64,000 nt of DNA, taken from an uncultured Colwellia sp. Lineage in GTDB: Bacteria > Pseudomonadota > Gammaproteobacteria > Enterobacterales > Alteromonadaceae. Under the pieces are notes generated by a model, which was not told the origin of the DNA, ran no database searches, and saw only the letters and a program-made list of their open reading frames with translations. The stretch covers positions 53,535-117,534 of the forward strand of contig CAJXQI010000016.1 of the NCBI GenBank assembly GCA_913058395.1, in the 5' to 3' direction. Shown here piece by piece: positions 1 to 8,020 of the stretch. The translations under genes and the position numbers were made by a program. How positions within the stretch are numbered: position 1 is the stretch's first letter; the number at the start of each line of letters is the position of its first letter.

Positions 1-339
1 GATGTCGGTGTTCATCAAGACGGCTTAGTGCATATTTCATCACTGACCAATAAATTTGTTAGTGATCCACATGAAGTCGTTAAAGCCGGTGAAGTCGTTA
101 AAGTAAAAGTGACTGAAGTTGACCCACAGCGTAAACGTATCAGCTTAACCATGCGTTTAGATGAAGCTGCGCCGCAAGCCAAAAGCCAGCCGACAGCAAA
201 ACCAACTAAAGCGTCGCATAACGACAACAAAAATAAGCACCAACATAAAAACCAAGCAAGAACACAAAAGCCTAAAGTAGAAAATAATGCCGCGATGGGT
301 AATGCCTTTGCAGACGCTTTTGCCAAGTTAAAAAAATAA
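1..339 (+). CDS. tex: Tex transcription accessory protein, C-terminal part (5' end outside window)
   Basis: The reading frame is open from base 1, so only the last 112 codons are present. Residues 1-57 are the end of an S1 RNA-binding domain (the run [20 protein letters not shown], then VKVKV, then the typical S1 ending RKRISLTMR). This is the arrangement at the C-terminus of Tex, a nucleic-acid-binding protein of the transcription machinery. The tail after the S1 fold is rich in K, Q, N and A and looks disordered; such tails vary between species. A rho-independent terminator follows 31 bp after the stop. Another S1-domain protein is possible because the N-terminal domains cannot be seen, but Tex fits best. 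Confidence 0.8.
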   Translation, partial: DVGVHQDGLVHISSLTNKFVSDPHEVVKAGEVVKVKVTEVDPQRKRISLTMRLDEAAPQAKSQPTAKPTKASHNDNKNKHQHKNQARTQKPKVENNAAMGNAFADAFAKLKK

Positions 340-370
340 TCGATTAAGATAAAATTTGTCTAGATTAATT

Positions 371-396
371 AAAAGCCGCTAGTTAGCGGCTTTTTT
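371..396 (+). terminator. Rho-independent terminator of tex
   Basis: GCCGCTA and TAGCGGC form a 7-bp GC-rich stem (2-nt loop, or 5 bp with a 6-nt loop), preceded by AAAA and followed by six T. It lies 31 bp after the tex stop. Because it would sit at the 5' end of the longest LysE reading frame, it argues against the upstream start at 398 for that gene. Confidence 0.85.
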
Positions 397-520
397 AATG
401 GTGATTAATGATACTTATCAAAAAAGTGACAAACCATGCTATCTAAAGCTTGCACTTTTAGGCTCGCTCGCTACCATAGCCGCCTTTAAAACACCTCAGT
501 TTATTCTCGTTCGGAATTCC

Positions 521-1135
521 ATGGAACTCAGTAGCTACTCGCTTTATTTTAGTATTTCACTTCTTGCTTCAATCAGTATCGGTCCATCAGTCATATTGGC
601 AGCAAGTAATGGCATAAACTTTGGTCGTAAAAAAGCCTTAGCGGGGGTTTTTGGCCACGTTAGTGCGATAATGATTTTAGCGTTGATTTCTGCTTCAGGA
701 TTAGGCCTTATTTTAATGGCTTCAGATCTCGCCTTCACAGTCATAAAATATGCTGGCGCAGGTTATTTGGTCTATATCGGTATTGCGATTTGGCGCAGCA
801 AAGGCAAGTGGTCATTCGCGGATAAAAATACGCTATCGCCAGCTAAAAGAGCACTATTTAAGCAAAGCTTTTTATTAGGGCTTAGCAACCCAAAAGCATT
901 AGTATTCTTCTCGGCGCTTTTCCCTCAGTTCATACAGCCAGCACAGCCAATATTGCCGCAGTTTTTACTACTTGCAGGCACAAGTTTATGTAATGCTTTT
1001 GTTTTTACTTCTGTTTACGTTGTTGTTGCCTATCGATTTCGCCAATACTTTTTATCTGCTATTGGTCAACGTTGGGTAGGTAAAACAACCGGTGGTATTT
1101 TTATCGGTTTCGCTGCTGCACTTATCGCCAATTGA
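521..1135 (+). CDS. LysE/RhtB-family amino-acid exporter
   Basis: 204-residue inner-membrane protein of the LysE/RhtB superfamily, which exports amino acids or related metabolites. The N-terminus has the family pattern: a hydrophobic helix, SIGPSVILAASNG (the family usually has a GPN/GPS-type motif here), then GRKKALAG and GHVSAIM. A second hallmark segment is YAGAGYLVYIGIAIWRSKG, and a third is GLSNPKALVFFSALFPQFI. About six membrane segments are expected. The frame is open to 398, but that start lies on the tex terminator. Met at 521 gives the normal family length and has a GGA 6-8 nt upstream. The substrate cannot be read from the sequence. The gene appears monocistronic. Confidence 0.88.
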   Translation: MELSSYSLYFSISLLASISIGPSVILAASNGINFGRKKALAGVFGHVSAIMILALISASGLGLILMASDLAFTVIKYAGAGYLVYIGIAIWRSKGKWSFADKNTLSPAKRALFKQSFLLGLSNPKALVFFSALFPQFIQPAQPILPQFLLLAGTSLCNAFVFTSVYVVVAYRFRQYFLSAIGQRWVGKTTGGIFIGFAAALIAN

Positions 1136-1200
1136 TGGCTAGATTTACAAAGCTAGAATATCTGAGAGAGGCCTGAATATCGTCGTTTCATCACTCTGAC

Positions 1201-1420
1201 ATGAAGGGATTCATTAATGTCGTGGAACCATGGATGGTTATGAACGACCATGTGATTACGACATTGCTTACATGGATGTAAGTACTTAGATTTTGTCAGG
1301 AACAATAAATCTGACCATTCATCGACGTGCATGTTCCGACAAGGATGTTGGCTATTAGAGTAATGCAGGAGCAATTACCGAGATGCACTAATGCCGTGGA
1401 GCCATGGATGGCTATGAACG
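1201..1420. repeat. Cluster of short GGAT-centred palindromes in the LysE/porin intergenic region
   Basis: The 402-bp gap between the LysE gene and the convergent porin gene holds no convincing gene. It carries four small perfect palindromes with a GG or GGGA centre: ATGAA-GGGA-TTCAT (1201-1214), AACCAT-GG-ATGGTT (1226-1239), CTTACAT-GG-ATGTAAG (1267-1282) and AGCCAT-GG-ATGGCT (1400-1413). The 35-bp segments 1212-1246 and 1386-1420 are direct repeats with four differences. Two of these differences form a compensatory pair within the stem. A further imperfect hairpin pairs 1296-1306 with 1331-1340. This is typical of dispersed extragenic palindromes. A 73-codon frame on the minus strand here is an artefact of the repeat. 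Confidence 0.75.
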
Positions 1421-1430
1421 GTCTGAATAT

Positions 1431-1456
1431 AAAAAAGGGGAAGCAAGTGCTTCCCC
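1431..1456 (-). terminator. Rho-independent terminator of the porin gene, followed upstream by two further hairpins
   Basis: On the minus strand, GGGGAAGCA / TGCTTCCCC forms a 9-bp stem with a 2-nt centre, followed by a T6 run. Two more perfect small hairpins lie between it and the porin stop: AACCTC/GAGGTT (1461-1478) and CTAACG/CGTTAG (1481-1497). Only the last hairpin has a U-tract. Confidence 0.85.
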
Positions 1457-1537
1457 AAACAACCTCGGTTGGGAGGTTAACTAACGCAAAACGTTAGCAC
1501 TCAAAACGAATTAACGTTATGAGCACATGACTGCTGA

Positions 1538-2572
1538 CTAAAGCACATACTTAGCAGAGAATTGCACATAATCTGAATCAGCATTTTGATCTACTGACTC
1601 GAAATTACCTACTTCAAGGCCAAATGACAGTTCTTTAGTATAATTCTTAAAGATATTCACACCCCAATGTCTTCTATCTGCATCGGCAACTTCAGTAGTT
1701 GTTTTACCGTAAAATGCCGTACTGCGAATATCATCAGTCCAGAAGTGACGATATGCCACCATATATGACGTGGTTTCCTCGACTTCTTCGCCGACTAAGT
1801 CACGTGCGGCAACAACACCGACGTAGCGACCAGTTTCACCACCGTGGTATTGAAAACGAAAGTCATCTTTACCAAAAGTTTTAATTTTACCAGCAACACC
1901 ATAACCGAATGCTGACTCAGAATTACCGCCAACAGTATTTAATTGACGCGCTAAACCCGCTACGGAAACATTACCCCAGTCACCTTTAAAGGTATATTTA
2001 GCGATAACATCAGGCACTGAATCTTGGCTTGGATCACCTTTATCTGATTCTGGATTTTCTATTGCAACTTGAAAGTTACCTTGGGTATAACGAATTTGAC
2101 CTTGTCGAATAAATGCAGCAGCATTAAGCGGGCCCGCAAAATCAGCAGCTTCAGCTAAAGCGCTAGTATTGACAAAAGTCGACCAGGTTTGACCAACAAG
2201 AATGTTTTTATATTTGATAAAAGCGTGACGCAGTCTTGGGTTTGCAGAGTTAGAAACGATTTCGTTACCACCACCACCATGAAAGTCCATTTCAATAAAA
2301 CCGGTGATATCACCGTGAACATATTTAGTGTTAAAACGTGATTCTGTCGCTCGAAAGCTAAATTGCGAAATATCACCAACGTTACCAGCACCTACCCAAT
2401 AATCTTTGGTAATACTATTGATGTTACCGTCGACATAACGAGTATCAAGTTTTATATAACCACCAAAGGTGAGGGTATCGTCATCTGATAATTTAATTTC
2501 ATAACCTGCATTTGCGCTGCCAGCCATAGCTAGAAGACCTGATGCTAATAAAAGCTTTTTCTTATTCAACAT
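1538..2572 (-). CDS. DcaP-like outer-membrane porin
   Basis: 344-residue outer-membrane beta-barrel protein. A signal peptide is clear: MLNKKK, a hydrophobic stretch, then cleavage after SANA near residue 22. The mature part starts GYEIKLSDDDTLTFGGYIKL, the usual first strands of DcaP-type trimeric porins. Further family features are the ESRFNTKY strand, LRHAFIKYKNILVGQTWSTF and the asparagine/serine-rich loops. DcaP-family porins pass small anionic solutes such as dicarboxylates; the substrate here is not determined. Strong terminator downstream. The next gene upstream on the same strand (133 bp away) encodes an Acs C-terminal-domain-like protein. The barrel identity is firm; the DcaP assignment is likely. 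Confidence 0.82.
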   Translation of the reverse strand: MLNKKKLLLASGLLAMAGSANAGYEIKLSDDDTLTFGGYIKLDTRYVDGNINSITKDYWVGAGNVGDISQFSFRATESRFNTKYVHGDITGFIEMDFHGGGGNEIVSNSANPRLRHAFIKYKNILVGQTWSTFVNTSALAEAADFAGPLNAAAFIRQGQIRYTQGNFQVAIENPESDKGDPSQDSVPDVIAKYTFKGDWGNVSVAGLARQLNTVGGNSESAFGYGVAGKIKTFGKDDFRFQYHGGETGRYVGVVAARDLVGEEVEETTSYMVAYRHFWTDDIRSTAFYGKTTTEVADADRRHWGVNIFKNYTKELSFGLEVGNFESVDQNADSDYVQFSAKYVL

Positions 2573-2705
2573 TTTACTTTCCCCATGTGTTTTTTACCTA
2601 AGAGCAACAACTTCTATACTCTGGCGGTGTTTTTATCGTTTTAATTATTCTATTAACGTTTTCGCTTATTATTGTTATTGCTGAAAATCATTTTTTTTAC
2701 ATTTT

Positions 2706-3206
2706 CTACGCTGCACAATGAATGTTCATTGCTTGAGACTTTAGTATCTGCCGACAGGTTTTCTTATTGTTTATATTCGGTAATTCATCAACAAATTTAA
2801 TTACTTCTGGCTCAGCAAAGTCACCAAAGCAGCCAATAATTTTTGCGCTTACCGCTTGAGATAAAATTGACAAATCTATCGCTGCACCATTGAGTTCAAC
2901 ATGAACATGAATGCTATTGCCTTTATGTTCATGAGGTACACCAAAAACAGCCACTTGCTTAACTGCTGCTAATTGCGCTATCAATGTTTCGATTGCATGG
3001 TTTTCAATACGATAACCACTGACTTTATGGGCGGGTTTTGCTTGGCATACTAACCAGATATAGTCTTGCTCTACTTTGTTTAACACTTCACCTTCACCGG
3101 TATTTTCATCAAGAAAGTAAAACCACTCACCATTACATGATTGCAACCAAGATAATTGTGCTTGTTGTCCATTATGACTAGGTACAGGGTTTGTTAGATT
3201 ACTCAT
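2706..3206 (-). CDS. Free-standing protein resembling the C-terminal domain of acetyl-CoA synthetase
   Basis: 166 residues. The segment 50-158 aligns by eye with the small C-terminal domain of acetyl/propionyl-CoA synthetases: KVSGYRIENHAIETLI (usual VSGHRLGTAEIES), VAVFGVPHEHKGNSIHVHVEL (usual AAVVGIPHNIKGQAI), then VDELPNINNKKTCRQIL (usual LPKTRSGKIMRRIL). The position of the catalytic Lys is still Lys (149), but the preceding Gly is Lys and the hinge DD is KP. The whole adenylate-binding N-terminal domain is absent, so it cannot be a complete synthetase. Met at 3206 is preferred over 3242 because GAGAGAG lies just upstream. It may be a degenerate remnant or a regulator or acetylation-related partner; function unknown. 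Confidence 0.6.
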   Translation of the reverse strand: MSNLTNPVPSHNGQQAQLSWLQSCNGEWFYFLDENTGEGEVLNKVEQDYIWLVCQAKPAHKVSGYRIENHAIETLIAQLAAVKQVAVFGVPHEHKGNSIHVHVELNGAAIDLSILSQAVSAKIIGCFGDFAEPEVIKFVDELPNINNKKTCRQILKSQAMNIHCAA

Positions 3207-3343
3207 CACTCTCTCTATCAAGCTAAGTTGTTCGAAAAACATTCAAAACTATTTATTATGCAGTTAACACTAGAGAGTAAGCGCAATTTTTAAAATTAGA
3301 CCTAAGTCTACATTGAGCTAAAAACTGGCTAGACTTTAGTCTA

Positions 3344-3609
3344 TATACCCAAACCACTTGAGAATGCAATTTCAGAGTTAAGCTAGGAAATCAGCACAAG
3401 GCGCAGCACGCAGGTAATGGTTATTCCCTTACCAAGTGCTGAAACGCGGGGCTGTTTTTCTAGCTTAGCTCCCGTAGGGCAAGCCGATAAAGGGTCATCT
3501 CCGGCGTTATTGATTTCCACAATGGAATAACCATTCTCTTCAATCAATGCCTTGGTGCTAACCCTTTTTCGACTTGCTGAATCCTGTCTTCTCAAGTTGC
3601 TTGGGTATA
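3344..3609. mobile_element. MITE-like 266-bp element with 21-bp terminal inverted repeats
   Basis: The 3207-3755 gap holds this element. Its ends, TATACCCAAACCACTTGAGAA (3344-3364) and the reverse complement of TATACCCAAGCAACTTGAGAA (3589-3609), are inverted repeats of 21 bp with two or three mismatches. A second inner inverted repeat, AATGGTTATTCC (3416-3427) with GGAATAACCATT (3524-3535), is perfect over 12 bp. No transposase is encoded; a 70-codon minus-strand frame inside has no recognisable domain. Elements starting TATACCCAAG are, as I recall, dispersed in Shewanella and relatives; copy number here cannot be tested. The flanks 3207-3343 and 3610-3755 show nothing but the promoter and ribosome site of the next gene. 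Confidence 0.7.
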
Positions 3610-3755
3610 AAAGTTATAAATCAGCCAATTAACGAATACCTTGCCGTTAATCATCGTGATGATTTATCAACTGGTCGATAAATACCACGACAAATATTAA
3701 GAAGTGTTAGAATGCTGAAAATCGAATTTTCATCATGACTAAAGAAAGGTTATTC

Positions 3756-6056
3756 ATGGCTTCTAAAGTAAAATATTTATCATTAACTGTTGTATTGGCT
3801 TGTTTGGCCAACATAACTTTTAGTGCTAATGCACAAACACTTAATGCTGAAAAATATAAAAAAGCTGAGCAGAAATTAGCGAAGTTTACCGATAAGCTTG
3901 TTACTGGCACAGTTGACTATCCAAGCTGGAGCAACAGCGATCAGTTGCTATATCGTAGCCACACAGAACAAGGTGAACAGTTCTTCATTTTAGATGCAAA
4001 AACCAAGCAAAAGAAATTGGCGTTCGATCATCAAAAACTTGCCACAGCGCTAGCTCGCATTACCGAAAAAGAAGTTAATCAAGAAAACCTGCCATTCAAA
4101 AGCTTTGAAATTGTTAGTAAAAATAAAATTTCGTTGAAAGTTAAAGGTAAGGCTTATCAATGTAATATTGAAAGTTACTTGTGTAAATTAACGAAAAACG
4201 CCGCGAAGAAAAACGAGTTAGTTGCCCCTAATGGCGAGCAAGCTGTTTTTATTCGAGAACATAATTTATGGCTGCGTAACCTTAATGATAATAGCGAAAA
4301 ACAGTTAACCACTGACGGCATTGAAAACTTTGGTTATGCGACGAATAATGCTGGCTGGGTGCGTGGTAAAAAACCGGTGGTAAAATGGTCCCCAGACTCT
4401 AAAAAGTTAACTACGTTTAAACATGATGGCCGTAACGTTGGCGAAATGGGTATAGTGTCTACCGCAGTAGGTCACCCTAAAATTGATGTTTGGAAATACC
4501 CATTACCGGGCGATGAAAACATCTTCAAAATTCACCGTATCGTTATTGATGTTGAGCAAGCGAAAGTTACGCCATTAGCTATGCCTGCTGATGATCACCG
4601 TTCAACCATTACCGATCACGTTGCTGGCCGCGATGGTAGCTTACTTGATGTTGATTGGTCAGCTGATAGCAGTCACTTTGCCTTTGTTTCATCAACACGT
4701 GATCACAAAACCGCGACATTAAAAATGGTGGATGCCACTACCGGTAAAGTACGCACTATTTTAAGCGAAGTTGAAGAAAGCTTTTTCGAATCAGGTGTAA
4801 GTGGTATTAGTTGGAAATATCTTGATAAAAGTAACGAAATCATTTGGTTTTCACAGCGTTCTGATTGGGGGCATTTATACCTAGTTGATGCGACGACAGG
4901 AAAAATTAAAAACCAAATTACTCAAGGTGATTGGACGGTTTTAGAGTTACTCGATATTAACCAAGATACTGGCAAGCTTATATTCACTGGCGCCGGCAAA
5001 GAGGGTGGTGATCCATACTTCCACTATCTTTATAGCATTAATAAAGATGGTTCGAACTTAACTCTGCTAACACCAGAGAAAAAACATCACCGCATTACGT
5101 TAAGTAAAGATGCTGAATACTTTTTAGACCGCGTATCAACACCAAACCAAGCTGAATCTAGCTTTATTCGCAGTACCAGTAGCAAGTCTGGTTTTGTTGT
5201 AGAACAAATGGACATTAGCAAACTTACGGCAACAGGCTGGCAGGCTCCTACGCCATTTATCGTGAAAGATCGTAACGGTGAACACAACATTCATGGCTTA
5301 ATGTATAAGCCTAGCGATTTTGACGCCAGCAAATCATACCCTGTAGTTAATTACTTATACCCTGGTCCACAAGTGGGTAGTATTCGTGGACGTCATTTTA
5401 GAACCGCTCGTGGTGACAACCAAGCCATTACAGAGTTAGGTTTTATTGTTATTGAAATTGACGCGCTAGGCACACCGGGTCGCTCAAAAAGCTTCCATGA
5501 GTTTTATTATCAAAACATGGGTGACAGCGGTATTCCTGATCAAGTTGCAGCAATTAAACAGTTGGCTAAACAACACAGTTGGATTGATAGTTCAAAAGTT
5601 GGAATTTGGGGACATTCAGGTGGCGGTTTTGCCTCAACGCGTGCTTTGTTAACGTATCCTGACTTTTACTCTGTAGCCGTTTCGCAAGCCGGTAATCACG
5701 ACAACAGAAACTATGCGGATGAGTGGGGTGAAAAATATCACGGCGTATTAGTGAAAAATGAAGATGGTAGTACAAACTATGATAGCCAAGCGAACCAGTT
5801 AATTGTCGATAACTTAAAAGGTAAGTTATTAATCGCACACGGAACAACTGACACTAACGTACCGCCATACAACACTTTAGTAGTGGTAGAAGCGTTAATT
5901 GAGGCTAATAAAGACTTTGACATGCTAATGCTACCTAACCGTGGTCATGGCTTCGCGCGTGAAGCTTACATGATGCGTAAACGTTGGGATTACTTTGTTC
6001 TGCATTTAATGGCTGTTACACCGCCAAAAGAATTTGCTTTCAGCAAGACTAAGTAG
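3756..6056 (+). CDS. Secreted S9 family peptidase (dipeptidyl-peptidase IV-like)
   Basis: 766 residues with an N-terminal signal peptide (cleavage probably after SANA near residue 26), so periplasmic or exported. Residues about 60-470 form the DPP IV-type beta-propeller (repeated WSPDSKKL, DWSADSSHFAFVSS, GISW patterns). The C-terminal 250 residues are the alpha/beta-hydrolase domain. The catalytic triad is visible: Ser621 in GHSGGG, Asp699 in HGTTDTNVPP and His731 in NRGHGF. It should remove dipeptides from peptides, often after Pro. Met at 3756 is chosen because AAAGAAAGG precedes it at good spacing; a start at 3735 lacks this. Monocistronic, with its own terminator. Confidence 0.92.
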   Translation: MASKVKYLSLTVVLACLANITFSANAQTLNAEKYKKAEQKLAKFTDKLVTGTVDYPSWSNSDQLLYRSHTEQGEQFFILDAKTKQKKLAFDHQKLATALARITEKEVNQENLPFKSFEIVSKNKISLKVKGKAYQCNIESYLCKLTKNAAKKNELVAPNGEQAVFIREHNLWLRNLNDNSEKQLTTDGIENFGYATNNAGWVRGKKPVVKWSPDSKKLTTFKHDGRNVGEMGIVSTAVGHPKIDVWKYPLPGDENIFKIHRIVIDVEQAKVTPLAMPADDHRSTITDHVAGRDGSLLDVDWSADSSHFAFVSSTRDHKTATLKMVDATTGKVRTILSEVEESFFESGVSGISWKYLDKSNEIIWFSQRSDWGHLYLVDATTGKIKNQITQGDWTVLELLDINQDTGKLIFTGAGKEGGDPYFHYLYSINKDGSNLTLLTPEKKHHRITLSKDAEYFLDRVSTPNQAESSFIRSTSSKSGFVVEQMDISKLTATGWQAPTPFIVKDRNGEHNIHGLMYKPSDFDASKSYPVVNYLYPGPQVGSIRGRHFRTARGDNQAITELGFIVIEIDALGTPGRSKSFHEFYYQNMGDSGIPDQVAAIKQLAKQHSWIDSSKVGIWGHSGGGFASTRALLTYPDFYSVAVSQAGNHDNRNYADEWGEKYHGVLVKNEDGSTNYDSQANQLIVDNLKGKLLIAHGTTDTNVPPYNTLVVVEALIEANKDFDMLMLPNRGHGFAREAYMMRKRWDYFVLHLMAVTPPKEFAFSKTK

Positions 6057-6100
6057 TTATTTCGTTTAAAATTAATTAGCAGCAAGTAATATGTAAAAAG

Positions 6101-6128
6101 CCAGTATGTAAAAATACTGGTTTTTTTT
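6101..6128 (+). terminator. Rho-independent terminator of the S9 peptidase gene
   Basis: CCAGTAT/ATACTGG stem with loop GTAAAA and a run of eight T, 44 bp after the stop codon. Confidence 0.88.
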
Positions 6129-6181
6129 GTGATCGGCAATTAACGGGTTTTATGCGTTTAAATCGTCATTGCTACTATAAC

Positions 6182-6997
6182 TTAAAGACCAAAAGTCTCT
6201 TTCACTTTCGCTTCAAAGCTTTCATCGCTGAGCTCTTTTCTCATTGGAATAAAGCTTGTTGCTTCAACACCAACAGGAATGGCAATTTTTGACTTTTCAT
6301 CTTCAATAATAGCTTTTACTGTATTAGCAATCGGTTGTGGGCTTGGGCCTTCATTGATAGCTTTAGCAACAACAGGCACAAAGTGACCAACTAATGCACT
6401 ATAAGGAGAATCTTCTTGCGTTGTTGCAGCGTTAACCATTAAGCCATTTTTAGCGAAGTTGGTACCAAATAAGCCTGACTGAATAGAATGAATACGAACA
6501 TCATACGGCGCCATTTCAAAGCGAATAGAATCAACAAAACCTTCTACGGCGTACTTACTGGCATTGTAGTGAGAAAGCAACGGTAAGCCCATTTTGCCAA
6601 GGAAAGAGCTAATGTTAATAATGACACCTGATTTTGCTGCACGCATGTAAGGTAAAACACTACGAGTCATTTTCATTAAACCGAAAACATTAACATCAAA
6701 CTGCTGAAAAATTTCTTCATCAGTCGCATCTTCTGCTGTTGCCACTAAACCAAAACCAGCATTGTTGACTAGTACATCAATTTTACCTTCTTGAGCAATA
6801 ATGTGCTCAACGGCAGCATTCATACTGTCGCTGTCAGTAACATCAAGATAGATGTTATTTACACCTTTAATAGTAGGCGTTGCTAATGTTTTACTTCTTG
6901 TGCCAGCATAAACGGTATAGCCATTATCATTTAGAAAACCTGCGGTAATTTCGCCCATGCCTGAACTTGCACCAGTAATTAATACGACCTTATTCAT
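6182..6997 (-). CDS. Short-chain dehydrogenase/reductase (SDR), copy 1
   Basis: 271-residue classical SDR. NAD(P)-binding motif TGASSGMG at residues 8-15, NNAG at 78-81, Ser130/131, and the catalytic YNASK with Tyr144 and Lys148. The C-terminal signature PMRKELSDESFEAKVKE is shared with the second SDR at 8013-8834; the two proteins are clearly paralogues (near-identical blocks GKIDVLxNNAG, SGVIINISSFLGK). Substrate unknown; cytoplasmic oxidoreductase. It lies downstream of the AraC-type regulator with a 96-bp gap, enough for its own promoter. A likely reading is that the regulator controls one or both SDR genes. Confidence 0.9.
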   Translation of the reverse strand: MNKVVLITGASSGMGEITAGFLNDNGYTVYAGTRSKTLATPTIKGVNNIYLDVTDSDSMNAAVEHIIAQEGKIDVLVNNAGFGLVATAEDATDEEIFQQFDVNVFGLMKMTRSVLPYMRAAKSGVIINISSFLGKMGLPLLSHYNASKYAVEGFVDSIRFEMAPYDVRIHSIQSGLFGTNFAKNGLMVNAATTQEDSPYSALVGHFVPVVAKAINEGPSPQPIANTVKAIIEDEKSKIAIPVGVEATSFIPMRKELSDESFEAKVKETFGL

Positions 6998-7093
6998 GAT
7001 ATTTACCTCAAAGTTATTTCATTGATGGTATTTTACGGTGCGAAATAAGAACTTTTAATAGGCTTTTATCACTAACGGGATTTTAATCTGTCA

Positions 7094-8020
7094 CTAAAAG
7101 GAGTTTTTTAAATTTTTTGGATAAACGCCGTAGGTTTTAAAAAAAATAGCGCTGAAATGCCCTTGGTGTTTATAACCAACTTCATTGGCTACCGCTTGAA
7201 CACTCATTAAGTGCTCTTTGAGCAATAGATTGGCTTTTTCTAAACGCAACTTTTGCACATAACCATAGACTGTTGTTTTATGAACCTGTTTAAAATAGCG
7301 CTTTAATTTAAAGTCGTTTGTACCACATAGCCGAGCAAGCTCTTTTATCGATGGGGGAGTTTTATAACTCTTTAAAATAATATTCTTCGCTTTGGTGGCA
7401 ATAATGAGTTGTTCAATGGAATGCTCATCCTCATTGAGAATATCTAGCAATGAGAAGCGATGAATTAAATACTCAATAGCACGATGCTCGCTGATAATAC
7501 TGTTCATTTTATCGCTATTTTTCGCATGAATAATTTTATCTATTAAATACAAACTCAGCGCATCTGTTGGGGCTTCATGTATTAGCTCTAAACTAATATC
7601 GGCTTGTATTTTTTGATATAAGAAATTTATTGGCTCTTCATCGTTACGACTTAAATAACGTTTAATAAAGAAATCAGCAATAAATAAGATAAATATTTCA
7701 GTACCTTCAGACGGTTCAATAACAATGTCAAAGTCTTGCCTTGAGCTAGCAAACAAATAGGTATTATTTTCTTTTAACCTTGTTGTTGATGAGGTTAACT
7801 TGTCATTAATCTGACATTTTCCACGAGCAACTGAAACAATAAAGTTCATTCTGTCGATATTTTTCAAGCTAATAATTTTTTCTTCATTTAGCTTAAGTGC
7901 GATATCAAAGAACACTAGACCATTCGAGATATCAACTCTAATAACATGTTGTTCTTTATTTTTAAAATGCTCAGATACTTGAAAGCACTTCTCTGCAGCG
8001 TTGAAAAAGAAGCTATCCAT
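7094..8020 (-). CDS. AraC-family transcriptional regulator
   Basis: 308 residues. The C-terminal about 100 residues form the AraC/XylS DNA-binding domain: PPSIKELARLCGTNDFKLKRYFKQVHKTTVYGYVQKLRLEKANLLLKE, followed by the second helix-turn-helix SVQAVANEVGYKHQGHFSAIFFKTYGVYPKNLK. The N-terminal 200 residues are probably a cupin-like sensor but match no motif I know. Its ATG overlaps the end of the upstream SDR gene by 8 bp (the SDR stop TAG lies inside the first codons), so the two are probably translationally coupled. Flanked by two paralogous SDR genes; the effector is unknown. Confidence 0.9.
   Translation of the reverse strand: MDSFFFNAAEKCFQVSEHFKNKEQHVIRVDISNGLVFFDIALKLNEEKIISLKNIDRMNFIVSVARGKCQINDKLTSSTTRLKENNTYLFASSRQDFDIVIEPSEGTEIFILFIADFFIKRYLSRNDEEPINFLYQKIQADISLELIHEAPTDALSLYLIDKIIHAKNSDKMNSIISEHRAIEYLIHRFSLLDILNEDEHSIEQLIIATKAKNIILKSYKTPPSIKELARLCGTNDFKLKRYFKQVHKTTVYGYVQKLRLEKANLLLKEHLMSVQAVANEVGYKHQGHFSAIFFKTYGVYPKNLKNSF

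Noticed and set aside
398..520. Extended N-terminus of the LysE protein
   Set aside because: Starts on the tex terminator and adds 41 residues not usual in the family.
1153..1374. 73-codon minus-strand reading frame in the palindrome cluster
   Set aside because: It is built from the repeats, has no ribosome site and no known domain.
3383..3595. 70-codon minus-strand frame inside the MITE-like element
   Set aside because: Both ends lie in the inverted repeats; no domain and no start signal.
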